DNA of 64,000 nt from Ruminococcus turbiniformis (GTDB lineage Bacteria; Bacillota; Clostridia; Lachnospirales; Lachnospiraceae), in contig NZ_JAJEQX010000003.1 of the NCBI RefSeq assembly GCF_020687545.1, positions 62,001 to 126,000 on the forward strand, given 5' to 3'. Position 1 is the first letter of the stretch. The number at the start of each line of letters is the position of its first letter. Below are positions 18,128 to 25,922 of this stretch, piece after piece. The notes beneath the pieces were generated by a model, which was not told the DNA's origin, did no database searches, and saw nothing but the letters and a program-made list of their open reading frames with translations. The position numbers and the translations under genes were made by a program.

Positions 18128-18222
18128 CTGATACCGGCGGTGTTCTTGCCGCCGAATATCACAGCCTTTGCGGCTTCTCATTTTCGGAGCTTCAGTTCGA
18201 AGCGCTTACCCGACGATGAACG
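18128..18222 (+). repeat. Three-hairpin element, copy 1 (upstream of Rpn copy 1)
   Basis: A 95 bp sequence with three consecutive hairpins: GGCGG...CCGCC framed by GATA/TATC, AGCC-TTTGC-GGCT, and GCTTC-...-GAAGC, ending in ACCCGACGATGAACGG; here the last stem has a single-base change (GCGC). It recurs almost unchanged at 19348 and 20658, always upstream of an Rpn gene. This copy is not preceded by an Rpn gene, so it belongs to the downstream unit and is not merely a terminator. Confidence 0.7.
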
Positions 18223-18309
18223 GAACTAATTTACCTTTGATTCAGCCTTAGTATCATCAGTTTTATCATTACGCATCTGATACTATGGCGTATAACGGAG
18301 GAAATGCCT

Positions 18310-19329
18310 ATGCCAAACATGTTGCAGAAAAACTTTTCCATGATCCGCACTCGGGAAGAGCTTCTCAATGAAATCTCCCGAGATGATCCATTGCGGAATA
18401 TCTATCACGGCTGGAATGAAGACCAGCAGAACGAATTTCTCGACTTCTGCACCGGAGTAAAGGGAGTAAAAATCCTTTACGATGCATTCTTTAAAGAAGT
18501 CATGGATCCATCCGCAGTCCCGGAGCGTCTGAACGAACTGCTCTCCCTGATCCTGAACCAGAAGATCCGCATTCTCAATGTCCTTCCCAACGAATCGCCG
18601 CACATCGCGGAAGAAACTTCACTTGTGATTATGGATATCGTTGTGGAACTGGAGAACCGCAGCCTGGCCAACATCGAAATTCAGCGACAGGGATACATGT
18701 TTCCGGGCCAGCGTGCCGCCTGTTACTCTGCAGATCTGCTTCTTCGGCAGTACAAACGGATAAGGAGCGAAAAGAACAAGGCAGGAAGGAAATTCAGCTA
18801 CCGGGATATCAAAAAAGTCTATACTATCATCTTCTATGACAAAAGCCCTATGGAATTCCATCAGTTTCCGAATGACTGTATCCATCGCGCCCGCCACAAA
18901 ACCGACACTGGTCTCGAGATTGATCTTCTCCAAGAATACGCCTTCATTCCGCTTGACATTTGCCGGAAGATTCTCCACAATAAAGGTATCAACAGTAAAC
19001 TTGAGGCATGGCTTGTTTTCCTAAGTTCAGATGATCCGGAATGGATAATCAGGCTGAGCGAAAAATATCCTCAGTTCCGGACGTATTATGAAGAGATCTA
19101 TATGCTGTGCCTGAATACGGAGAAGGTGATGAGTATGTTTTCCAAAGAATTGCAGGAACTGGATCGGAATACGGTACAGTATATGATTGATACGATGCAG
19201 GAAGAGATTGATAAACAGAGGCAGATCATTGGAGAGAGGGATGCTGCTCTTCTGGAAAAGGAGGCTGATCTTGCCGAAAAAGACCAGGAAATTAAGGAAC
19301 TAAAAGCCAAACTCGCTCAACTGCAGTAA
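18310..19329 (+). CDS. Rpn-family PD-(D/E)XK nuclease / putative transposase, tandem copy 1
   Basis: Member of the Rpn (recombination-promoting nuclease) / PDDEXK_2 transposase-like family, DNA endonucleases implicated in RecA-independent recombination. The nuclease core lies at residues 50-130: YDAFFKEVMD, then the Asp of VIMDIVVELENRS and the Glu-x-Gln of LANIEIQRQGYMFPGQRA. A helical region follows, and the C-terminal 60 residues are a coiled coil ending in KELKAKLAQLQ. 339 aa. GGAGG is 8 bases from the ATG at 18310 and only 2 from the in-frame ATG at 18304, so the former was chosen. Two 7-residue repeat units lie at 19240-19281. Confidence 0.88.
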   Translation: MPNMLQKNFSMIRTREELLNEISRDDPLRNIYHGWNEDQQNEFLDFCTGVKGVKILYDAFFKEVMDPSAVPERLNELLSLILNQKIRILNVLPNESPHIAEETSLVIMDIVVELENRSLANIEIQRQGYMFPGQRAACYSADLLLRQYKRIRSEKNKAGRKFSYRDIKKVYTIIFYDKSPMEFHQFPNDCIHRARHKTDTGLEIDLLQEYAFIPLDICRKILHNKGINSKLEAWLVFLSSDDPEWIIRLSEKYPQFRTYYEEIYMLCLNTEKVMSMFSKELQELDRNTVQYMIDTMQEEIDKQRQIIGERDAALLEKEADLAEKDQEIKELKAKLAQLQ

Positions 19330-19347
19330 CACATAAATCAAATATTT

Positions 19348-19443
19348 CTGATACCGGCGGCGTTTCTTGCCGCCGAATATCACAGCCTTTGCGGCTTCTC
19401 ATTTTCGGAGCTTCAGTTCGAAGCACTTACCCGACGATGAACG
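19348..19443 (+). repeat. Three-hairpin element, copy 2
   Basis: 96 bp, nearly identical to copy 1, with stem CGGCGGC (19355-19361) / GCCGCCG (19369-19375) and the same two following hairpins. It begins 18 bases after the stop of Rpn copy 1. The spacer between this copy and Rpn copy 2 (19444-19597) differs from that of units 1 and 3. Confidence 0.7.
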
Positions 19444-19597
19444 AACAACTTTTTAATTCTCGATTCATTAAGTTTCGGTATTACCAGCTTTTCATACGGA
19501 TTTTCCATTTCAAACTGCCTTGTAAAACGGTATTTTGTTGGATTTGATGTTCTCTCACTGCTGTTTATACTGTAAACGTCCAATGGAGGAAATGCCT

Positions 19598-20638
19598 ATG
19601 CCAAACATGTTACAGAAAAACTTTTCCATGATCCGCACTCGGGAAGAGCTTCTCAACGAAATCTCCCGAAATGATCAATTGCGAAGTATCTATCACGACT
19701 GGAATGAAGACCAGCAGAACGAATTTCTCGACTTTTGCACCGGAGTAAAGGGAGTAAAAATCCTTTACGATGCATTCTTTAAAGAAGTCATGGATCCAGC
19801 CGCAGTCCCGGAACGGCTGAATGAACTGCTCTCCCTGATCCTGAACCAGAAGATCCGCATTCTCAATGTACTTCCTAACGAATCACCGCACATCGCGGAA
19901 GAAACGTCACTTGTGATTATGGATATCGTTGTGGAACTGGAGAACCGCAGCCTGGCCAACATCGAAATTCAGCGGCAGGGATACATGTTTCCGGGCCAGC
20001 GTGCCGCCTGTTACTCTGCAGATCTGCTTCTTCGGCAGTACAAACGGATAAGGAGCGAAAAGAACAAGGCAGGAAGGAAATTCAGCTACCGGGATATCAA
20101 AAAAGTCTATACTATCATCTTCTATGACAAAAGCCCTATGGAATTCCATCAGTTTCCGAATGACTGTATCCATCGCGCCCGCCACAAAACCGACACTGGC
20201 CTCGAGATTAATCTTCTCCAGGAATACGCCTTCGTTCCGCTTGACATTTGCCGGAAGATTCTCCACAATAAAGATATCAACAGTAAACTTGAGGCATGGC
20301 TTGTTTTCCTAAGTTCAGATGATCCGGAATGGATAATCAGGCTGAGCGAAAAATATCCTCAGTTCCGGACGTATTATGAAGAGATCTATATGCTGTGCCT
20401 GAATATGGAGAAGGTGATGAGTATGTTTTCCAAAGAATTGCAGGAACTGGACCGGAATACGGTACAGTACATGATTGATACGATGCAGGATGAGATTGAT
20501 AAGCAGAGACAGATCATTGTAGAGAGGGAGGCTGCTTTGTCTCAACAAAAGACTGCTCTTCTGGAAAAGGAAGCTGCTTTATCTGAAAAAGACCAGGAAA
20601 TTAAGGAATTAAAAGCAAAACTCGCTCAACTGCAGTAA
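19598..20638 (+). CDS. Rpn-family PD-(D/E)XK nuclease / putative transposase, tandem copy 2
   Basis: Near-identical to copies 1 and 3 over the nuclease core (YDAFFKEVMD, IMDIVVELENRSLANIEIQ), with substitutions such as NDQLRSIYHDW near the N-terminus and INLLQEYAFV near residue 200. 346 aa, the longest of the three because the C-terminal coiled coil holds three 7-residue units (20528-20590) instead of two or one. An in-frame extension upstream to 19535 lacks a ribosome site and homology with the other copies; GGAGG fits the ATG at 19598. All presumed catalytic residues are intact. Confidence 0.87.
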   Translation: MPNMLQKNFSMIRTREELLNEISRNDQLRSIYHDWNEDQQNEFLDFCTGVKGVKILYDAFFKEVMDPAAVPERLNELLSLILNQKIRILNVLPNESPHIAEETSLVIMDIVVELENRSLANIEIQRQGYMFPGQRAACYSADLLLRQYKRIRSEKNKAGRKFSYRDIKKVYTIIFYDKSPMEFHQFPNDCIHRARHKTDTGLEINLLQEYAFVPLDICRKILHNKDINSKLEAWLVFLSSDDPEWIIRLSEKYPQFRTYYEEIYMLCLNMEKVMSMFSKELQELDRNTVQYMIDTMQDEIDKQRQIIVEREAALSQQKTALLEKEAALSEKDQEIKELKAKLAQLQ

Positions 20639-20657
20639 CACATAAATACAAATATTT

Positions 20658-20753
20658 CTGATACCGGCGGCGTTTCTTGCCGCCGAATATCACAGCCTTT
20701 ACGGCTTCTCATTTTCGGAGCTTCAGTTCGAAGCACTTACCCGACGATGAACG
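20658..20753 (+). repeat. Three-hairpin element, copy 3
   Basis: 96 bp, differing from copy 2 by a single base (GCGGC to ACGGC) in the second hairpin. The following ~40 bases (GGAACTTATTTACCTTTGAT onward) match those after copy 1, so units 1 and 3 share their leader while unit 2 does not. Confidence 0.7.
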
Positions 20754-20889
20754 GAACTTATTTACCTTTGATTCAACCTTAGTATCATCAGTTTTCATAC
20801 AAAAAAAGACCGATGCAATATTATCAGATATTCTGTTAAATGAATCTGAATCGCATCTGATACTATGGCATATAACGGAGGAAATGCCT

Positions 20890-21888
20890 ATGCCAAACAT
20901 GTTGCAGAAAAACTTTTCCATGATCCGCACTCGGGAAGAGCTTCTCAACGAAATCTCCCGAAATGATCCATTGCGGAATATCTATCACGGCTGGAATGAA
21001 GACCAGCAGAACGAATTTCTCGACTTTTGCACCGGAGTAAAGGGAGTAAAAATCCTTTACGATGCATTCTTTAAAGAAGTCATGGATCCAGCCGCAGTCC
21101 CGGAACGGCTGAATGAACTGCTCTCCCTGATCCTGAACCAGAAGATCCGCATTCTCAATGTCCTTCCCAACGAATCGCCGCACATCGCGGAAGAAACTTC
21201 ACTTGTGATTATGGATATCGTTGTGGAACTGGAGAACCGCAGCCTGGCCAACATCGAAATTCAGCGGCAGGGATACATGTTCCCGGGGCAGCGCGCCGCC
21301 TGTTACTCTGCAGATCTGCTCCTTCGGCAGTACAAACGGATAAGAAGTGAGAGGAACAAGGCAGGAAAGAAATTCAGCTACCGGGATATCAAAAAAGTCT
21401 ATACTATTATCTTCTATGACAAAAGTCCTATGGAATTCCATCAGTTTCCGAATGACTGTATCCATCGTGCCCGCCCCAAAACTGACACTGGCCTTGAGAT
21501 TAATCTTCTCCAGGAATACGCCTTCATTCCGCTTGACATTTGCCGGAAGATTCTCCACAATAAAGATATCAACAGTAAACTTGAGGCATGGCTCGTTTTC
21601 TTAAGTTCAGATGATCCGGAATGGATAATCAGGCTGATCGAAAAATATCCCCAGTTCCGGACGTATTATGAAGAAATCTATACGCTGTGCCTGAATACGG
21701 AGAAGGTGATGAGTATGTTTTCCAAAGAATTGCAGGAACTGGACCGGAATACGGTACAGTATATGATTGATACGATGCAGGAGGAGATCGATAAGCAGAG
21801 ACAGATCATTGGAGAGAGGGATGCTGCTTTGTCTGAAAAAGATCGGGAGATTGAGGAATTGAAAGCCAAACTCGCTCAGTTACAGTAA
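20890..21888 (+). CDS. Rpn-family PD-(D/E)XK nuclease / putative transposase, tandem copy 3
   Basis: Third tandem copy, 332 aa, intact nuclease core as in the other two. It is the most diverged in the middle (KIRSERNKAGKKF-type changes, RARPKTDTG, IRLIEKYPQ) and has a single 7-residue coiled-coil unit (21820-21840). A long in-frame extension upstream to 20677 overlaps the three-hairpin element and is not translated in the other copies, so the start at 20890 with GGAGG is preferred. A terminator follows 20 bases after the stop. Confidence 0.87.
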   Translation: MPNMLQKNFSMIRTREELLNEISRNDPLRNIYHGWNEDQQNEFLDFCTGVKGVKILYDAFFKEVMDPAAVPERLNELLSLILNQKIRILNVLPNESPHIAEETSLVIMDIVVELENRSLANIEIQRQGYMFPGQRAACYSADLLLRQYKRIRSERNKAGKKFSYRDIKKVYTIIFYDKSPMEFHQFPNDCIHRARPKTDTGLEINLLQEYAFIPLDICRKILHNKDINSKLEAWLVFLSSDDPEWIIRLIEKYPQFRTYYEEIYTLCLNTEKVMSMFSKELQELDRNTVQYMIDTMQEEIDKQRQIIGERDAALSEKDREIEELKAKLAQLQ

Positions 21889-21910
21889 CATAATTCTATA
21901 CAAATTGTCT

Positions 21911-21941
21911 GATACCGGCGGCATTTCCCTCCGCCGGTATC
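21911..21941 (+). terminator. Terminator-like hairpin closing the Rpn array
   Basis: Perfect 11 bp inverted repeat GATACCGGCGG / CCGCCGGTATC with a 9 base loop. It matches only the first hairpin of the three-hairpin element, so it is either a truncated fourth copy or a terminator; the nearest T-run (TTTTT) is about 15 bases downstream. Confidence 0.55.
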
Positions 21942-22077
21942 AGCAGTTCTTTACAGTTTTTCTGTCCTTTCTTTTTTCAGGTTTCGGGTTGAAACGTTTC
22001 CTTCTGGCAGGCATAGTACATTCCGTTCTTTCCAACTCTGTCCCCGCTGTCTTTCCATTGTATATTTAGTCGTTTTA

Positions 22078-22115
22078 ATTGCATTTTTATGCATTTATCG
22101 CTTCATTTTTGCATA
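22078..22115. promoter_or_regulatory. ARG-box-like operator sites upstream of argG
   Basis: Two sites resembling the ArgR/AhrC box read ATTGCATTTTTATGCATT (22078-22095) and TTCATTTTTGCATA (22102-22115); a third weaker one overlaps the -35 box (TTGCATATTTATAAATT from 22140). Arginine biosynthetic genes in Firmicutes are commonly repressed by ArgR through such tandem boxes. Assignment is by sequence resemblance. Confidence 0.5.
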
Positions 22116-22139
22116 TCTTTCATTTTTTATAATTTCCTC

Positions 22140-22168
22140 TTGCATATTTATAAATTGTAGTGTATAGT
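22140..22168 (+). promoter_or_regulatory. Predicted argG promoter
   Basis: -35 TTGCAT (22140-22145), 17 base spacer, -10 TATAGT (22163-22168). The leader of about 90 bases ends with TCAGGAGG before the ATG at 22268. The -35 overlaps an ARG-box-like sequence. Confidence 0.6.
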
Positions 22169-22267
22169 ATGTTGTAGCTTATGAAAGCGGAACATCTATC
22201 ACTGAAAATGCCGGCAGGTTTCGCTGCGCGGCATAATTTATAAAAATACATTCAGGAGGCATTTAAA

Positions 22268-23500
22268 ATGAGTAAGGAAAAAGTAGTTCTGGCATATTCC
22301 GGCGGTCTTGATACAACCGCAATTATCCCGTGGCTTAAGGAGCAGTTCGACTATGAGGTAATCTGCTGCTGTGTCGACTGCGGACAGGGAAATGAGCTTG
22401 ACGGACTGGATGAGCGTGCGAAGCTCTCCGGCGCATCTAAATTATATATCGAAAACATTATTGACGAATTCTGCGATGAGTACATCATGCCGTGTGTAAA
22501 GGCAGGTGCTGTATACGAGAACAAATACCTTCTCGGAACATCTATGGCCCGCCCTGTCATCGCAAAGAAGCTTGTTGAGATTGCCCGCAAGGAAGGAGCT
22601 GTCGCAATCTGCCACGGCGCTACGGGAAAAGGCAATGACCAGATCCGTTTTGAACTAAGCATCCGCGCGCTGGCTCCGGATATCAAGATCATCGCTCCAT
22701 GGCGTATGACAGATGTGTGGACAATGCAGTCCCGTGAAGACGAGATCGAGTACTGCAAACAGCACGGAATTGACCTTCCCTTTGATACGAAACACAGTTA
22801 CAGCCGCGACCGCAATCTGTGGCATATCAGCCACGAAGGTCTGGAACTGGAAGATCCTTCTGTTGAGCCGAATTATGATGATCTTCTTGTGCTTAGCGTA
22901 TCACCGGAGAAAGCGCCTGACGAGCCGGAATATGTGACAATGACTTTTGAGGCCGGTATCCCGAAGACATTAAACGGCAAGGCAATGAAAGTATCCGAGA
23001 TCATCTCCGAGCTCAATACACTGGGCGGAAAGCACGGTATCGGTATCATCGATATCGTGGAAAACCGTGTTGTCGGAATGAAGTCCCGCGGTGTCTATGA
23101 GACTCCGGGCGGTACTATCCTTATGGCGGCTCACGAGCAGCTTGAAGAGCTTGTTCTTGACCGTGCCACCTATGAAGTGAAAAAAGAGATGGGCAACAAG
23201 CTTGCACAGGTTGTCTACGAAGGCAAATGGTTTACTCCTCTGCGCGAAGCAATCCAGGCATTTGTCGATGTGACCCAGCAGTATGTGACCGGCGAAGTGA
23301 AGTTTAAGCTTTACAAAGGCAACATCATCAAAGCAGGTGAGACTTCCCCGTATTCTCTGTACAGCGAGTCACTGGCAAGCTTCACAACAGGAGATCTCTA
23401 TGATCACCACGATGCAGACGGATTTATCAATCTGTTCGGTCTGCCGCTCAAAGTCCGCGCGATGAAGAAACTGGAACTTGAAAATTCAAAACAGCAGTAA
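22268..23500 (+). CDS. argG: Argininosuccinate synthase
   Basis: Cytoplasmic ATP-dependent condensation of citrulline and aspartate to argininosuccinate, the penultimate step of arginine synthesis. 410 aa, full length. The PP-loop is [16 protein letters not shown], the nucleotide/citrulline region [15 protein letters not shown], and the conserved [19 protein letters not shown] and [13 protein letters not shown] blocks are present. AGGAGG is well placed. The usual partner argH does not follow: the gene is monocistronic, between the Rpn array and a strong terminator. Regulation by ArgR is suggested by the boxes upstream. Confidence 0.97.
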   Translation: MSKEKVVLAYSGGLDTTAIIPWLKEQFDYEVICCCVDCGQGNELDGLDERAKLSGASKLYIENIIDEFCDEYIMPCVKAGAVYENKYLLGTSMARPVIAKKLVEIARKEGAVAICHGATGKGNDQIRFELSIRALAPDIKIIAPWRMTDVWTMQSREDEIEYCKQHGIDLPFDTKHSYSRDRNLWHISHEGLELEDPSVEPNYDDLLVLSVSPEKAPDEPEYVTMTFEAGIPKTLNGKAMKVSEIISELNTLGGKHGIGIIDIVENRVVGMKSRGVYETPGGTILMAAHEQLEELVLDRATYEVKKEMGNKLAQVVYEGKWFTPLREAIQAFVDVTQQYVTGEVKFKLYKGNIIKAGETSPYSLYSESLASFTTGDLYDHHDADGFINLFGLPLKVRAMKKLELENSKQQ

Positions 23501-23528
23501 TTTCATTTTTACATAGCTGCAAAAGCAG

Positions 23529-23590
23529 AACTGCCGCACCGGCACGGAGCAACGAATCCCAATGTTCTCCGGCCGGTACGGCAGTTTTTG
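23529..23590 (+). terminator. Rho-independent terminator of argG
   Basis: 15 bp stem (one C.A mismatch) formed by AACTGCCGCACCGGC at 23529-23543 and GCCGGTACGGCAGTT at about 23572, followed by a T-run. The long loop is about 28 bases. The bases just after it (23589-23603) match the end of the MITE at 61708. Confidence 0.75.
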
Positions 23591-23612
23591 TACACTGACG
23601 CTATTCTGTTCT

Positions 23613-24752
23613 TTACTCTGAACTCAGCCCTGCTGTTTCCCCGTCCTGATATTTTCTGCTGTACTCTTCCATCAGAGACTGAAACTCTTCATCCTCCCTG
23701 AGGAATTCATACTCTGGAGAAAACTGAAGTGCACGCACCACTGTGGCTGCAATATCTGCATAAGCATCTCCTTTGGCATTTTCTCCCGTGTTTTTTTCTT
23801 CTCTTCGGGAACTGATATGCCGCATCAGTACCGACTGTTCTGCTGTGTTTTCTGAGGAAGTCATCGTCGGCGCGACACATCTCTCCAGCATTTCTCTGAT
23901 ATATCTGACACTTTCGCGGATGTCTTTCTTCTTTACAGCCAGTTCCATGGGAAGCAGTATCGAATTATATCCCCAAAGAGAGAAAAGTTCCGCCATCCGG
24001 CTTCCGATATCCGCGATCTTCTCCGCATCCGCCTCATTTCCCTCATCCATCGTTATATCCATCAGTCTGTCAAGCGCGATATGAATTTCATTGACATCCC
24101 CGATGATCTTGCCCTCCAGAATCTCTGCAGCCTCAGAAAGCCTTCCCTGACACTGAAGTACATTGGCCTGGAGTATTCTCTTATCCGCTTCCCTTTCAGG
24201 AAGTATGTTTATGAGTTCTTCTGCCTGTTCATATTGCTCACGCCCCACATATTTTCCCACCAGCATGTAAGCGGCGCTGTTTTTTATTCTGCCTTCTTTT
24301 GCATTCCGAAAGACAAATTCATAGTATGCAACTATTTTTTTCCTGTATTTATCAAGATTATACTCCATCTCTTTTCCGCCGTATAAAATCACAGACCCCT
24401 CAAGACATGTAGTCAGCCCCTGAATCAGCTCCATACAGTTCGGGTATTCCCTCATTTTTCTTTCTGCCAGCTCAAAGCCTGCCTCAATCCCCTTTTCTTT
24501 CACAGTTCCGGCCACTTCCTCTATGTCGCGTACAATCTCCTGTTCCGTCAGTTCCTCCCTGAAACAGAGGAGTGTATTCAGATCCGTCTCAAGCAGACGC
24601 GCCAGCGCTGGCAAAATCGTAATGTCCGGATATGTGCTTCCGCTCTCCCACTTGTTTACGGCAGGAGCAGATACTCCAAGCCGCTGCGCCACCTGTTCCT
24701 GTGTAAGTCCCAGTTCTTTTCTCTTTGTACGTATCACCGTGTTAACCGGCAT
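23613..24752 (-). CDS. XRE-family regulator with C-terminal TPR-like region
   Basis: DNA-binding regulator: helix-turn-helix at residues 8-60 (RKELGLTQEQVAQRLG, then APAVNKWESGSTYPDI and LLETDLNTLL) joined to about 300 residues of helical repeats resembling TPRs (for example YEQAEELINILPEREADKR). Such proteins often control a neighbouring transporter or sense a peptide. The ATG at 24752 has GGAGG 8 bases upstream. No transporter is adjacent. It shares the same architecture as the XRE gene split by the mobile element at 35146/43577, and the helix 3 wording (KWESGSTYPDI) matches that gene's repaired junction. Confidence 0.85.
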   Translation of the reverse strand: MPVNTVIRTKRKELGLTQEQVAQRLGVSAPAVNKWESGSTYPDITILPALARLLETDLNTLLCFREELTEQEIVRDIEEVAGTVKEKGIEAGFELAERKMREYPNCMELIQGLTTCLEGSVILYGGKEMEYNLDKYRKKIVAYYEFVFRNAKEGRIKNSAAYMLVGKYVGREQYEQAEELINILPEREADKRILQANVLQCQGRLSEAAEILEGKIIGDVNEIHIALDRLMDITMDEGNEADAEKIADIGSRMAELFSLWGYNSILLPMELAVKKKDIRESVRYIREMLERCVAPTMTSSENTAEQSVLMRHISSRREEKNTGENAKGDAYADIAATVVRALQFSPEYEFLREDEEFQSLMEEYSRKYQDGETAGLSSE

Positions 24753-24908
24753 ATCGCAGTCCTCCTTCCGATACCTGTTTTCATCCGATTTTCTCTTCAT
24801 CCAACATCTTTTTATCTGATATCAGTATAGCAGAACAGCGCTGACGCACACAATTGAGCTGTTTTTAAAAAACGCTCAAAAAAAATAACCGGCCGTTAAG
24901 CACAGGCA

Positions 24909-24952
24909 AACCGGGCAGAAAAAGTTCTAAAGAATACTTTTTCTGCCCGGTT
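24909..24952. terminator. Perfect 17 bp hairpin after the C39 protease gene
   Basis: AACCGGGCAGAAAAAGT / ACTTTTTCTGCCCGGTT with a 10 base loop, starting 8 bases after the stop of the minus-strand gene. Position and strength suggest a terminator, but only TTT follows on the minus strand, so termination efficiency is uncertain. Confidence 0.55.
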
Positions 24953-24959
24953 CCATTGC

Positions 24960-25787
24960 TCAGTACAGCAGACTGTATACCCACAGATTGCTGATCTGCC
25001 ATTCCAGTGTGTCATAATCCCACAGCTTTTCACTGCGGATTCTGCTGTTTGGGTCATTGACTCTGATTTTTCCGTTCTCCACACCTGTCAGCACAATGAA
25101 ATGCCCCGTTGTGGTAAAATCGCCCGGCCGCATGCTGCATATGATCGGACACCCGCTCTCAAGCGCCGCCATGACTTCACTTTCGGAAAGCCCCATCTCT
25201 TCCCCGTAAATTCCAAACCTTTGTACTCCTGACGTCATCAGGTCCCAGCTCGTGCCGGATTCTCCGGTATAGTATCCCTGTTCCGCCGCATACCGGGCCA
25301 CTTTACAGGGCGTGATTGTGTTATCTCCTGTAAGACCTGCCGCCACCATGGCGACTGCCGTCGGGCCGCATCCGTTCACTGCAAGATAATTATCACCGTA
25401 AATGGTATAGCCCCAACGCTCATCCCACTGAAGGAGCAGGGGAATCCCGCCGGTCAGTTCCCCGACTGTATCTGCCGGGGCCTGATCTTTCTTTTCCGGA
25501 TAATCCAGCACGAACTCAGCAGTCTCCGGATTATTCTTCACTATTTCCACCAGATCCGCCGGATACTGATCCGCGTTTTCCATAACCTGCCTTGCCTTTC
25601 CGTCAGTAAGAAATGCAAGCTGCGGCACTGTGCCTTCCGACACAATATTTTTTATCTGAAACACCAGTACAACTGCAAGCAGAATCACAAACAGATTCCG
25701 GATCTTCTTTCCTCTGCGCTTCTTCTTTCTATAACCGCTTCTCCTGCCTTCATACTCATAATCTGTAAATTTCTTTCTGCCTGACAT
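24960..25787 (-). CDS. Membrane-anchored C39-like cysteine peptidase
   Basis: 275 aa. A basic N-terminus (RRSGYRKKKRRGKKIR) precedes one membrane segment (LFVILLAVVLVFQI), leaving the catalytic domain outside the cell. The papain-like fold shows the nucleophile Cys in AVNGCGPTAVAMVAAGL, the His in TTGHFIVLTGVE and a following VNDPNSRIRS. Such C39-family domains cleave peptides or have peptidoglycan or surface roles; the substrate is unknown. The ATG at 25787 has GGAG upstream. There is no ABC domain, so it is not a bacteriocin exporter. Confidence 0.85.
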   Translation of the reverse strand: MSGRKKFTDYEYEGRRSGYRKKKRRGKKIRNLFVILLAVVLVFQIKNIVSEGTVPQLAFLTDGKARQVMENADQYPADLVEIVKNNPETAEFVLDYPEKKDQAPADTVGELTGGIPLLLQWDERWGYTIYGDNYLAVNGCGPTAVAMVAAGLTGDNTITPCKVARYAAEQGYYTGESGTSWDLMTSGVQRFGIYGEEMGLSESEVMAALESGCPIICSMRPGDFTTTGHFIVLTGVENGKIRVNDPNSRIRSEKLWDYDTLEWQISNLWVYSLLY

Positions 25788-25922
25788 CGGTCTCCTCCAT
25801 CGCTGTCTCCGGAATGCTGTTCCATACACGGAACAGCTGCCCGAAGTATTCTTATGTCAGATATTTTATTCCCTGCATGCGATGGATTTTTTAAACAGAT
25901 TCTTAAGTTTTTATGAATCGGG

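Noticed and set aside
18619-18978. A 119-codon minus-strand frame repeated in all three Rpn genes
   Set aside because: It is conserved only because the Rpn genes are near-identical; it lies entirely antisense to the nuclease core and has no ribosome site.
18128-20753. CRISPR-like repeat array
   Set aside because: Only three copies, about 1.2-1.3 kb apart, each followed by a gene; no short spacers.
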